The position numbers were made by a program, and so were the translations under genes. A DNA stretch of 25,805 bases from Clostridia bacterium. Its GTDB lineage: Bacteria > Bacillota > Clostridia > Monoglobales > Monoglobaceae. The notes beneath the pieces were generated by a model. It did not search any database, was not told the origin of the DNA, and saw only the letters and a program-made list of their open reading frames with translations. The stretch lies in the NCBI GenBank assembly GCA_017409915.1, contig JAFQRU010000081.1, forward strand, positions 1 to 25,805, read 5' to 3'. Positions 6,489 to 14,100 of the stretch are shown here, piece by piece; the stretch's first letter is position 1, and every line of letters starts with the position of its first letter.

Positions 6489-7914
6489 AAGCCTTTTTAA
6501 CCAACCTTTTAATTTCCTTTGCGCAGGACCTGTATGTATCCAAATCTCCCCCGAATGGGTCAGGGATTTCCCCGTCTTCGCCTGCAAATTCCGAAAGAGT
6601 CATAACCTTTCCCGAAAGCGAATTATTTAGGCCTAAGAGCGCGTTTTTGTGACTCTTTGTCATAGTAAGTATAAGCTCCGCCCTCTCTATCATTTTTGGG
6701 GTTAAGGGTTTTGAAAGATGAGATTTAATATCAATTCCATATTCTTTCATTGAGAGAATAGAATTCTCGCTTGCCTTTTGACCGTTTTGGGCAAAAATTC
6801 CTGCGGAAGTTCCCCAGTATCCCTTGTTTGGAAGGGAGTTGAAAAAGCATTCTGCCATAGGACTTCTGCAAGTGTTCCCTGTGCAGACAAAAATAATTTC
6901 TTTATAGGTTGCGTTTATGATATTTCCACCTGCGGACTTATAAAGCCTGTTTTTTATGGCAGACCAAAGACCGTCATTCCCAATTTCGGGGGCAAAGATT
7001 TCGCAAACACCCAACTTCTCCATATCTCGGAGAGAACGGAAAAGGTTTTTGGCGCACTCCTTTGGGTTGTTTATGCTTCCTAAGGAGATTTGTTTTGCCT
7101 CTGTATTAAGATTAAATTCGTCAAAGGTCAAAATCCCTGCGTTTTCTCGTTTTGCTAAAAAGCTTTCAATCTGGGCTATACTTCCTCTTAAAATTCTGAC
7201 AGGAACAGAAGGGGCATAGTGGGTATATTTCATTCCGGGAGCTTTTGGGGTTTCCTTGTTCTCGGCCTTTTCTTTTCCACCTAAAACTTCCCCTAAAAGA
7301 GCGGAAATCTCTTCGGCGGTAACGCCACCCGGGCGAAGAATTGTCGGGATGGGACTCGTCATATCAATAACTGTTGACTCAACGCCGACAGTGCAGTTTC
7401 CTCCGTCGATGATTGCCTCAACTCTCCCATTCATATCTTCAATAACATATTTTGCATCTGTTGGACTTGGTCGCCCTGAAATATTTGCGCTTGGCGCCGC
7501 AACGGGAACCTTGGCAAGAGATAAAAGCTCTCTTGCAATTTCGTTTTCAGGCATACGGATTCCCACGGTGTTAAGCCCTGCCGTTACTTCGTTTGGAATA
7601 ATGCTTTTCCGCTTTAAGATAATGGTAAGTGGGCCTGGCCAGAACTTGTCCATAAGTAGTTTTGCCTTTTCGGGAATTTCCTCTGCAATTTCTTCTACCT
7701 GAGAAAGCTCTGCAATATGGACAATGAGTGGGTTATCGGAAGGTCTTCCCTTTGCCTCGAAAATTGAGCGCACAGCATCAGGGTCAAGGGCGTTTGCACC
7801 AAGACCATAAACTGTTTCCGTAGGGAAGATAACTCTTTTTCCGTTTTGTAAAAGCTCCGCCGCAAGAGCTAAATCTGCGGCGGAGGAAGTTAATAACTTG
7901 GTTTCCATATACAT
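6475..7914 (-). CDS. Fusion of threonylcarbamoyl-AMP synthase (Sua5/TsaC) and a protein-arginine-phosphatase-like LMW phosphatase (YwlE type)
   Basis: One uninterrupted 479-residue frame holds two enzymes. Residues 1-210 are a YrdC/Sua5 domain (GKRVIFPTETVYGLGANA, KGRPSDNPLIVHI, APSANISGRPSPT, GVESTVID). It makes threonylcarbamoyl-AMP from Thr, bicarbonate and ATP for t6A37 in tRNA. Residues about 225-333 are the Sua5 C-terminal domain. From about 337 a low-molecular-weight phosphatase begins with its P-loop IFVCTGNTCRSPMAE (Cys344, Arg350) and carries the general acid loop PDPFGG (Asp452, Phe454). Thr348 in the P-loop and DPF are the features tied to phospho-arginine specificity in Bacillus YwlE. 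Bacillus has ywlC and ywlE as separate nearby genes. The start codon overlaps the prfA stop (TGATG), with AGGA 6 nt before it; a second in-frame ATG is two codons later. Confidence 0.93.
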   Translation of the reverse strand: MYMETKLLTSSAADLALAAELLQNGKRVIFPTETVYGLGANALDPDAVRSIFEAKGRPSDNPLIVHIAELSQVEEIAEEIPEKAKLLMDKFWPGPLTIILKRKSIIPNEVTAGLNTVGIRMPENEIARELLSLAKVPVAAPSANISGRPSPTDAKYVIEDMNGRVEAIIDGGNCTVGVESTVIDMTSPIPTILRPGGVTAEEISALLGEVLGGKEKAENKETPKAPGMKYTHYAPSVPVRILRGSIAQIESFLAKRENAGILTFDEFNLNTEAKQISLGSINNPKECAKNLFRSLRDMEKLGVCEIFAPEIGNDGLWSAIKNRLYKSAGGNIINATYKEIIFVCTGNTCRSPMAECFFNSLPNKGYWGTSAGIFAQNGQKASENSILSMKEYGIDIKSHLSKPLTPKMIERAELILTMTKSHKNALLGLNNSLSGKVMTLSEFAGEDGEIPDPFGGDLDTYRSCAKEIKRLVKKAYDRL

Positions 7915-8990
7915 CAGTCTTCCTGTTGCATTTTTAATTTTTCACTCTGGTCAGTAGTGATGAGCGCATCGATAAGCTCGTTTAAATCACCGTTCATTAT
8001 TGCGTCAAGACGGTGGAGAGTAAGACCAATTCTATGGTCTGTAACTCGTCCCTGAGGATAGTTATAAGTTCGGATTCGCTCACTTCTGTCCCCTGTTCCA
8101 ACCTGACTCTTTCTGTCAGCGGCAATTTGCTTTTGCTGTTTTTCAAGCTCAGCTTCATAAAGACGGGAGCGAAGAACTTTAAGAGCTTTATCTTTGTTTT
8201 TGTGCTGAGATCTCTCGTCCTGACATTCAACGATAACGCCTGTTGGGATATGTGTAATTCTTATTGCAGATTCGGTCTTGTTAATATGCTGACCGCCTGC
8301 GCCGCTTGCGCGGAATGTATCAATCTGTAAATCAGCAGGGTTAATCTCAAAGTCAACTTCTTCGGCCTCAGGGAGAACCGCAACAGTTGCAGTTGAGGTC
8401 TGAATTCTGCCCTGAGATTCGGTCTCGGGAACACGCTGAACTCTATGTACACCGCTTTCAAATTTAAGACGGCTGTATGCCCCTTGCCCTTCAACCATAA
8501 AGGAGATTTCCTTAAAACCGCCGATGCCGATTTCGTTCATATTCATAACTTCAATCTTCCAGCGGTTACTTTCTGCGAACATACTATACATTCTGTATAA
8601 ATCCCCTGCAAAAAGAGCCGCCTCGTCCCCGCCGGCACCGCCTCTGATTTCGATAATAACATTCTTATCGTCGTTGGGGTCTTTCGGAAGAAGAAGAACT
8701 TTAAGCTCCTCTTCAATACGGGCGATGTTTTCTTTTGCAGTCTTGATTTCGTCATTGAGCATTTCCTTAAAGTCCTTATCCGTTTCAGGGTCGTTCATCA
8801 TCTCTAAGGAGTCGTCAATTGTGGCTTTGTTCGCCTTATACTCCTTGTATTTTTCAACAATAGGAGTCATATCGGAATGCTCCTTGCAGAGCTTTTGCCA
8901 AGCAGGCATATCCGCCATAACGGCGGGGTCGCTTATTTTCTCTGCAAGCTCGTTGTGTCTTGCTTCAATAAATGAAAGTTTTTCAAACAT
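7914..8990 (-). CDS. prfA: Peptide chain release factor 1 (RF1)
   Basis: The product has 358 residues and reads UAA and UAG. An N-terminal helical domain (1-105) is followed by domains 2-4 with GAGGDEAALF (118-127), the anticodon-mimic region VPETESQGRIQTST (PET at 188-190), the catalytic GAGGQHINKTESAIRITH (GGQ at 232-234) and the C-terminal GDRSERIRTYNYPQGRVTDHR. The P-x-T tripeptide marks RF1 rather than RF2. Residue 197 is Gln (codon CAG); the best studied RF1 proteins have His there, next to the third stop-codon base. The gene starts 17 nt after prfB and its TGA overlaps the ATG of the next gene. AAAGGCGAAGAG precedes ATG 8990. It ends in TGA, a codon RF1 itself does not read. Confidence 0.97.
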   Translation of the reverse strand: MFEKLSFIEARHNELAEKISDPAVMADMPAWQKLCKEHSDMTPIVEKYKEYKANKATIDDSLEMMNDPETDKDFKEMLNDEIKTAKENIARIEEELKVLLLPKDPNDDKNVIIEIRGGAGGDEAALFAGDLYRMYSMFAESNRWKIEVMNMNEIGIGGFKEISFMVEGQGAYSRLKFESGVHRVQRVPETESQGRIQTSTATVAVLPEAEEVDFEINPADLQIDTFRASGAGGQHINKTESAIRITHIPTGVIVECQDERSQHKNKDKALKVLRSRLYEAELEKQQKQIAADRKSQVGTGDRSERIRTYNYPQGRVTDHRIGLTLHRLDAIMNGDLNELIDALITTDQSEKLKMQQED

Positions 8991-9007
8991 ATTCTCTTCG
9001 CCTTTCT

Positions 9008-10133
9008 TTACTGGTTCTGGTTTAATTCGCCTCGTGAGAGAGCGGTTAAATATGCATTTATAAATCCGTCAAGGTCGCCGTCCATTACGGATGCGGTGTT
9101 CCCCGTTTCAAAGTTCGTTCTGTGGTCCTTAACCATACTGTATGGATGGAAAACATAGGAACGAATCTGGCTTCCCCAACCGATTTCCTTTTGAACTCCT
9201 TTAAGGTCCTCGATTTTTTCTTTCTGCTCACGCTCTGCAATCTCAACAAGCTTTGATTTAAGCATTTTCATAGCAGTTGCGCGGTTTTTATGCTGAGACC
9301 TCTCGTTCTGGCAGGCAACAATTACTCCTGTTGGAATATGGGTAATGCGGATTGCCGACTCGGTTTTATTAACGTGCTGACCGCCCGCACCACTTGCTCT
9401 GTATGTGTCAACCTTTAAATCTTCATCACGAATGTCAATTTCAATATCGTCATCAATTTCAGGCATAACATCAAGGGATGCAAAGGAGGTATGCCGTCTC
9501 CCCGATGAGTCAAAGGGAGAAATTCTGACAAGTCTGTGAACGCCTTTTTCGCATTTTGCATAGCCATAGGCATTAAGCCCGTCAATCTGGAAAGTAACGC
9601 TTTTTATTCCTGCCTCGTCCCCCTCTAAAAGGTCAAGGGTGGAGGTTTTAAAGCCACGGCGCTCTGCCCACATTGTATACATCCTGAAAAGCATTTCGCA
9701 CCAGTCCTGAGCCTCTGTTCCGCCTGCCCCGCTGTGTAGGGTTAGAATGGCATTGTTCTTGTCGTATTTGCCTGTGAAAAGGGTTTCAAGCTTCATTTCC
9801 TCAAAATCGGAAAGGAATGTCTTAACCCCGTCTTTGATTTCGGGAAGAACACTTTCGTCGTTTTCTTCCACCGCAAGCTCAATAAGGGTTAAAAGGTCAT
9901 CTCGCTCTGATACAAGCTTATTAAATCTCTCGATTTTATTTTTGAGCCCTTTGATTTTTTGAAGCACTTTCCCTGCCTTTTCCATATCGGAATAAAAGTC
10001 AGGAGAGGTGGTCTCTTTCTCTAATTCATCGATTTCACTTTGGGTTTTTTCGATGTTAAAGTGAATCCCTCAAATCCGTGATTTCTTTTTCCATTCCCGT
10101 AAGTTTGAGTCTGTATTCATCAAACTGTATCAC
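9008..10133 (-). CDS. prfB: Peptide chain release factor 2 (RF2), expressed through a +1 programmed frameshift
   Basis: Frame one starts at GTG 10133-10131 (MIQFDEYRLKLTGMEKE..., a typical RF2 start), runs 25 codons and meets TAA at 10058-10056. Slipping +1 on CTT (10061-10059) continues with AAC ATC GAA in the frame that stays open to TAA 9008-9010. The joined protein has 374 residues, the usual RF2 length. RF2 marks are the SPF tripeptide (LVRISPFDSSGRRHTSF), GGQ in RASGAGGQHVNKTESAIRITH, and the C-terminal WGSQIRSYVFHPYSMVKDHRT. It reads UGA and UAA. The gene follows secA by 39 nt, the order also found in Bacillus, and is followed by prfA. A GAGG (TGAGGATG) about 10 nt before the GTG is the ribosome binding site. 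ATG 9985 is an internal codon and would remove the N-terminus. Confidence 0.94.
10051..10076 (-). promoter_or_regulatory. prfB +1 frameshift site with an in-frame UAA
   Basis: Minus-strand codons read GAT TTG AGG GAT TCA CTT TAA C. CTT is codon 25 and TAA codon 26, the same positions as in Escherichia coli prfB, where the site is CUU UGA C. A purine-rich GAGGGA (10071-10066) stands upstream as a candidate internal Shine-Dalgarno; from its last G (10067) to CTT there are 5 nt, compared with 3 in E. coli, and its match to the anti-SD is weaker. Both flanking frames encode conserved RF2 sequence, so the shift is required. The stop being UAA means RF1 and RF2 can both terminate there. Confidence 0.85.
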
Positions 10134-10150
10134 ATTCTCACATCCTCAGT

Positions 10151-10166
10151 TCCCGTATTTTCGGGA
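10151..10166 (-). promoter_or_regulatory. Small stem-loop between secA and prfB
   Basis: TCCCG (10151-10155) and CGGGA (10162-10166) form a 5-bp stem with a 6-nt loop in the 39-nt secA-prfB gap, about 17 nt before the prfB GTG. It has no following T-run on the minus strand. It may be a processing site or have no function. Confidence 0.3.
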
Positions 10167-10172
10167 TATTAG

Positions 10173-12926
10173 TTAGTCTTCCTTACCAAGGCAACAGTTT
10201 TTGTATTTCTTTCCGCTGCCGCAAGGACAAGGGTCGTTTCTGCCCACCTTGTCTTTTTTAACAACAGGTTTTTTCTGGACTGTTCCGTCAGAGCCTAAAT
10301 TCTCTGCAACCGGTTTTGCAACCTCTTTTCGCTCAATCTTGGTTTGTGGAACGATATGGAACAAATGACGGACGGTTTCCTCTTTGATTGCGTCAATCAT
10401 TTCTTCAAACATATCCATTGCCTCAAACTTATATTCGGTAGCGGGGTCACGCTGAGCATAGGCGCGGAGGTTGATGCCCTGACGAAGCTGTTCCATATTG
10501 TCAATATGGTCCATCCATTTTGCATCAACAACGCGGAGGAGGATAACTCTTTCCACTTCACGCATATTTTCGCCGAAAAGACTTTCTTTCTCGGCGTATT
10601 TTTCTTCAATAACAGGGAGAAGATGCTCAAAAAGTGACTCTCTTGTCAATCTGTCAAGGGTAAAGTCGTCAAATTCAAGAGCTTTCTTGTCAATTTCTCC
10701 GAATACTCCGCAAAGCCCCTCATAAAGAGAGCTCATATCCCAGTTATAAGCAGAGTCTGCGCCCATAGTAAATTTATCAATGGTAGAAGAGAGGGCGTGG
10801 CTGGTCATACGGCGGATGCTTTCGCTTATATCAATGCCGTCTAAAACCTCGTTACGCTGGGTATAAATCATTTCTCTCTGCTGGTTATTTATATCGTCAT
10901 ATTGAAGAACATGCTTTCTTATGTCAAAGTTTCTTCCCTCAACACGAGCCTGAGCGGTTTCGATTGCACCCGTAACCATACGGCTCTCAATTGCCTCGCC
11001 TTCCTCAAAGCCAACCATAGACATAACTCTCTCAATTCTGTCGGAAGCGAAAAGTCGCATAAGGTCGTCCTCTAAGGAAAGGTAAAATCTTGATTTGCCA
11101 ATGTCTCCCTGACGACCGCTTCTGCCTCGGAGCTGGTTGTCAATTCGACGGCTCTCGTGACGCTCTGTGCCTATAATATAAAGTCCGCCCGCCTCTAAAA
11201 CTTCCTTTTGAAGTGGAGCAATTTCGGCCTTATATTTTTCGTTAAGTTCACGGAATTTATTTCTTGCTTCGATTATTTCTTGGTTATCTGTTTCGCCAAA
11301 AGCGGTTGCCTCGCCTATGAGCTCTTCTGAGTAGCCGAGCCTTGCCATTTCGCTTTTTGCCATAAACTCGGAGTTACCGCCAAGGACAATATCTGTGCCT
11401 CGGCCTGCCATATTTGTTGCTATTGTAACAGCACCTTTCTGACCTGCCTGAGCAACGATTTCGGCTTCCTTTTCGTGGTGCTTGGCGTTTAGGACATTAT
11501 GCTTTATTCCCTTTTTGCGAAGAAGAGCGGAAAGAGCCTCGGACTTTTCAATGGAAATTGTTCCGATAAGAACAGGCTGCCCCTTTTTGTTTGCCTCTAA
11601 GGTTTCCTGTGCAACGGCCTCAAATTTTGCCTTTTCTGTCATATAGATAAGGTCAGGAAGGTCCTCTCTCATAAGAGGCTTGTTTGTGGGGATAACAACA
11701 ACATCAAGCTTATAGATTTCCTGGAATTCGTCTTCTTCTGTCTGAGCTGTTCCTGTCATACCGGAAAGCTTGTCATAAAGGCGGAAGAAGTTCTGGAAAG
11801 TTATGGTTGCGAGAGTCTTGCTCTCGTTTTCAACCGTAACGCCTTCTTTTGCTTCGATTGCCTGATGAAGTCCATCGCTGTATCGACGGCCTATCATCAT
11901 TCGGCCTGTGAATTCGTCAACAATTATAACCTGGCCGTCTTTAACAACATAGTCAATGTCACGGCGCATAGTTCCGTGGGCCTTTAAGGCCTGATTGATA
12001 TGATGAGAAATTGTCATATTAGCAGGGTCAGTAAGATTTTCAAGATTAAAAGCGGTTTCCGCTTTCTTAACGCCCTGAGGTGTAAGGGTTGCAGTTCTTG
12101 CCTTTTCGTCAACAACATAGTCAAACTCTGCATAAAGCTCCTCAAACTCCTGCTTTGCGTCAGTTTCTGTAACCTTTTTGCATTTAAGACCCTTAACGAA
12201 AAGGTCTGCCTGCTGGTAAAGGGCGGTGGATTTATCACCCATTCCTGAAATTATAAGAGGGGTTCTCGCTTCGTCGATTAAGATGCTGTCCACTTCGTCA
12301 ACGATTGCAAAGGAGTGGCCTCTTTGAACTCGGCGCTCTTTATAAATAACCATATTGTCACGGAGATAGTCAAAGCCCATCTCGTTGTTTGTTCCGTAAG
12401 TAATGTCGCAAGCGTATGCCTCTTTGCGCTCTTCGTTATCCTTTTCGTGGATAATAAGACCAACGCTAAGACCTAAAAAGTTATAAAGCTTGCCCATCCA
12501 TTCGCTATCACGCTTTGCAAGATAGTCGTTAACAGTTACGATGTGAACCCCTTTTCCGCTGAGAGCGTTAAGGTAGGCAGGGAGAGTTGCAACCAAAGTT
12601 TTACCCTCGCCTGTTTTCATTTCTGCAATTCTTCCCTGATGCAAAACGATACCGCCGATAATCTGAACGGGGAAGTGTTTCATCCCAAGCACACGCCAGG
12701 AAGCTTCGCGTACTACGGCAAAGGCCTCAGGAAGAATATCGTCTAAGGTTTCTCCGTTTTTTATTCTCTCTTTAAAGGCAGGGGTCATAGCCATAAGCTC
12801 GCTGTCGGAAAGGCTTTCCATCTTGCTCTCTAAGGCTAAAACCTGCTCCATAATCGGAGTTATTCTTTTAAGTTCACGGTCGCTGTATGACCCGATAATT
12901 TTTTCAACAATACTCTTAATGCTCAT
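10173..12926 (-). CDS. secA: Preprotein translocase motor ATPase SecA
   Basis: The 917-residue product drives export of unfolded preproteins through SecYEG. Motifs in order: HQGRIAEMKTGEGKTLVATL (Walker A region), AIVDEVDSILIDEARTPLIISG (DEAD-type Walker B), the preprotein cross-linking region, GRMMIGRRYSDGLHQAIEAKE, TGTAQTEEDEF, TNMAGRGTDIVLGGN, and GTERHESRRIDNQLRGRSGRQGD. The protein ends in a zinc-binding tail, CPCGSGKKYKNCCLG, that binds SecB or the ribosome. ATG 12926 is chosen because GGGAGG lies 6 nt before it and the product then starts MSIKSIVEKIIGS; an in-frame ATG at 12953 would put the ribosome binding site inside the gene. It is the first gene of the unit, with a good promoter at 12958-12986. 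Confidence 0.98.
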   Translation of the reverse strand: MSIKSIVEKIIGSYSDRELKRITPIMEQVLALESKMESLSDSELMAMTPAFKERIKNGETLDDILPEAFAVVREASWRVLGMKHFPVQIIGGIVLHQGRIAEMKTGEGKTLVATLPAYLNALSGKGVHIVTVNDYLAKRDSEWMGKLYNFLGLSVGLIIHEKDNEERKEAYACDITYGTNNEMGFDYLRDNMVIYKERRVQRGHSFAIVDEVDSILIDEARTPLIISGMGDKSTALYQQADLFVKGLKCKKVTETDAKQEFEELYAEFDYVVDEKARTATLTPQGVKKAETAFNLENLTDPANMTISHHINQALKAHGTMRRDIDYVVKDGQVIIVDEFTGRMMIGRRYSDGLHQAIEAKEGVTVENESKTLATITFQNFFRLYDKLSGMTGTAQTEEDEFQEIYKLDVVVIPTNKPLMREDLPDLIYMTEKAKFEAVAQETLEANKKGQPVLIGTISIEKSEALSALLRKKGIKHNVLNAKHHEKEAEIVAQAGQKGAVTIATNMAGRGTDIVLGGNSEFMAKSEMARLGYSEELIGEATAFGETDNQEIIEARNKFRELNEKYKAEIAPLQKEVLEAGGLYIIGTERHESRRIDNQLRGRSGRQGDIGKSRFYLSLEDDLMRLFASDRIERVMSMVGFEEGEAIESRMVTGAIETAQARVEGRNFDIRKHVLQYDDINNQQREMIYTQRNEVLDGIDISESIRRMTSHALSSTIDKFTMGADSAYNWDMSSLYEGLCGVFGEIDKKALEFDDFTLDRLTRESLFEHLLPVIEEKYAEKESLFGENMREVERVILLRVVDAKWMDHIDNMEQLRQGINLRAYAQRDPATEYKFEAMDMFEEMIDAIKEETVRHLFHIVPQTKIERKEVAKPVAENLGSDGTVQKKPVVKKDKVGRNDPCPCGSGKKYKNCCLGKED

Positions 12927-12957
12927 CTTGAACCTCCCAAAGAGTCTAATCATAATT

Positions 12958-12986
12958 AGTATACCATAAAATGGAGGAAGTTACAA
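12958..12986 (-). promoter_or_regulatory. Sigma-A promoter of the secA-prfB-prfA unit
   Basis: On the minus strand TTGTAA (12986-12981) and TATACT (12963-12958) are separated by 17 nt, with TGG before the -10. It lies 32 nt upstream of the secA ATG. No other good promoter is seen before the gaps of 39 nt or less downstream, so the five genes probably share it. Confidence 0.75.
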
Positions 12987-13066
12987 TAGAAATAGGCAAA
13001 AAATATTAAGGAATAAATAAGGGAAAAACGGAATATAATCTTAATAAAAGCAAAGGAGGAATAAAC

Positions 13067-13333
13067 TTGACAGAGGCGCTGAATTTAGGATTTTTGCAGA
13101 AGTTTTTAAAGAGCAAAACAGAGGACGAGAAGGAGTTCCAAAAAGAACTTAAAAAACTTTATGCCGAGAGAAGCAAAGTTAGGGAAGAGCTTGAAATTGC
13201 AATGAATAATTATAACCATGTAACCGAAGAAGGCCTTATGGATTTTTATATCTACCAGATACGGTCCCAGCAGGTTTTAGAACAGTATTTAATACGCGAA
13301 ATAAGAAGGCTGGAAAAACAGAGAACAGCGTAA
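13067..13333 (+). CDS. Small DUF2508/YaaL-like protein
   Basis: The product has 88 residues and starts at TTG 13067, which has an excellent ribosome binding site (AAGGAGG at 13053-13059, 7 nt away); there is no ATG nearby in frame. It is highly charged and helical, with a Lys/Glu-rich first half and a conserved-looking block YNHVTEEGLMDFYIYQIRSQ followed by a YLIREIRRLEK end. This layout resembles the DUF2508 family (Bacillus YaaL), whose role is unknown. There is no signal peptide or membrane segment. A TATAAT at 13034-13039 may be its -10, but I see no good -35. It stands alone between the divergent secA unit and a terminator shared with the convergent pfl operon. Confidence 0.75.
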   Translation: MTEALNLGFLQKFLKSKTEDEKEFQKELKKLYAERSKVREELEIAMNNYNHVTEEGLMDFYIYQIRSQQVLEQYLIREIRRLEKQRTA

Positions 13334-13353
13334 AAGTTGTTCTAACGCAAAAC

Positions 13354-13382
13354 AAAAAAGACCGCAGATGCGGTCTTTTTTA
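13354..13382. terminator. Bidirectional terminator between the DUF2508-like gene and pflA
   Basis: GACCGC and GCGGTC pair around AGAT, flanked by an A-run on the left (13354-13359) and a T-run on the right (13376-13381), so it works on both strands. The pflA stop codon (13380-13382) lies within the flank. Confidence 0.85.
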
Positions 13383-14096
13383 ATGTTTAAAATTATTTTT
13401 GACTATTTCCCGAAGCTTTGCCATTATTTCCTCGGTTGGAGGAGAAATGTCAGGAAGCTCATATGTAAGGCCCAGTTCCTCCCATTTGGAAGAGCCAAGA
13501 GTGTGATAGGGAAGAAGCTCGATTTTTTTAACATTGGCTCCCTCTATAAGCTTTAAAAGGTCAAGGATTTGCTCCTCGCTGTCCGTTAAAGTGGGGACAA
13601 TGACCTGTCTTATCCAGATAGGTTTCTGGGTTTCCTTCATATAGTCTAAAAATGCAAGTGGACGGGATATGTCTTGCTTAGTGATTTTTTCAAAGCTTTC
13701 CTTATTGGTGTGCTTAATATCAAGCATAACCAAATCCGTATAGGAAAGAGCTTCTTTCACTTTATCGTCAAGGTAAAATCCGCAGGTGTCAACAGCAGTA
13801 TGGATGTTTTCCTCCTTGCATTTTTTAAGGAGCTCTATGAGAAACTCGCTCTGCATAAAAGGTTCGCCGCCTGTTACCGTAACGCCACCCGTTTCGCCAA
13901 AATAGGATTTATATCGGACTGCTTTTTTTACGATTTCCTCTGCGGTCATTTCTTCGCCGCCCAGCACATTCCAGGTGTCAGGATTGTGGCAGTAGATACA
14001 CCGTTGAGGACACCCTTGAAAGAACACCGCAAAGCGAAGTCCCGGGCCGTCAACCGCCGCCATTGTTTCAATAGAATGAATTCTTCCTTTAAGCAT
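13380..14096 (-). CDS. pflA: Pyruvate formate-lyase activating enzyme (radical SAM)
   Basis: The product has 238 residues. The radical SAM cluster motif is CPQRCIYC (CX3CX2C, Cys 29, 33, 36), followed by GGVTVTGGEPFMQ, the SAM-binding GGE segment. The protein begins MLKGRIHSIETMAAVDGPGLRF, typical of glycyl-radical enzyme activases. It uses SAM to abstract hydrogen from the glycine of PflB, and it carries no extra ferredoxin domain, which fits the PflA type. ATG 14096 lies 4 nt after the pflB stop, and AAGGTG at the end of pflB can act as ribosome binding site. The next in-frame ATG upstream lies inside pflB. Confidence 0.95.
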   Translation of the reverse strand: MLKGRIHSIETMAAVDGPGLRFAVFFQGCPQRCIYCHNPDTWNVLGGEEMTAEEIVKKAVRYKSYFGETGGVTVTGGEPFMQSEFLIELLKKCKEENIHTAVDTCGFYLDDKVKEALSYTDLVMLDIKHTNKESFEKITKQDISRPLAFLDYMKETQKPIWIRQVIVPTLTDSEEQILDLLKLIEGANVKKIELLPYHTLGSSKWEELGLTYELPDISPPTEEIMAKLREIVKNNFKH

Positions 14097-14100
14097 TTTC

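Noticed and set aside
9008..9985. prfB as a 325-residue protein starting at ATG 9985
   Set aside because: The frame stays open upstream to 10057, conserved RF2 sequence continues there and beyond in the shifted frame, and no ribosome binding site of note precedes 9985.
9008..10133. prfB as a broken pseudogene
   Set aside because: The only interruption is at codon 26, the known recoding position, with the CTT slip codon kept and all RF2 motifs intact in a gene expected to be essential.
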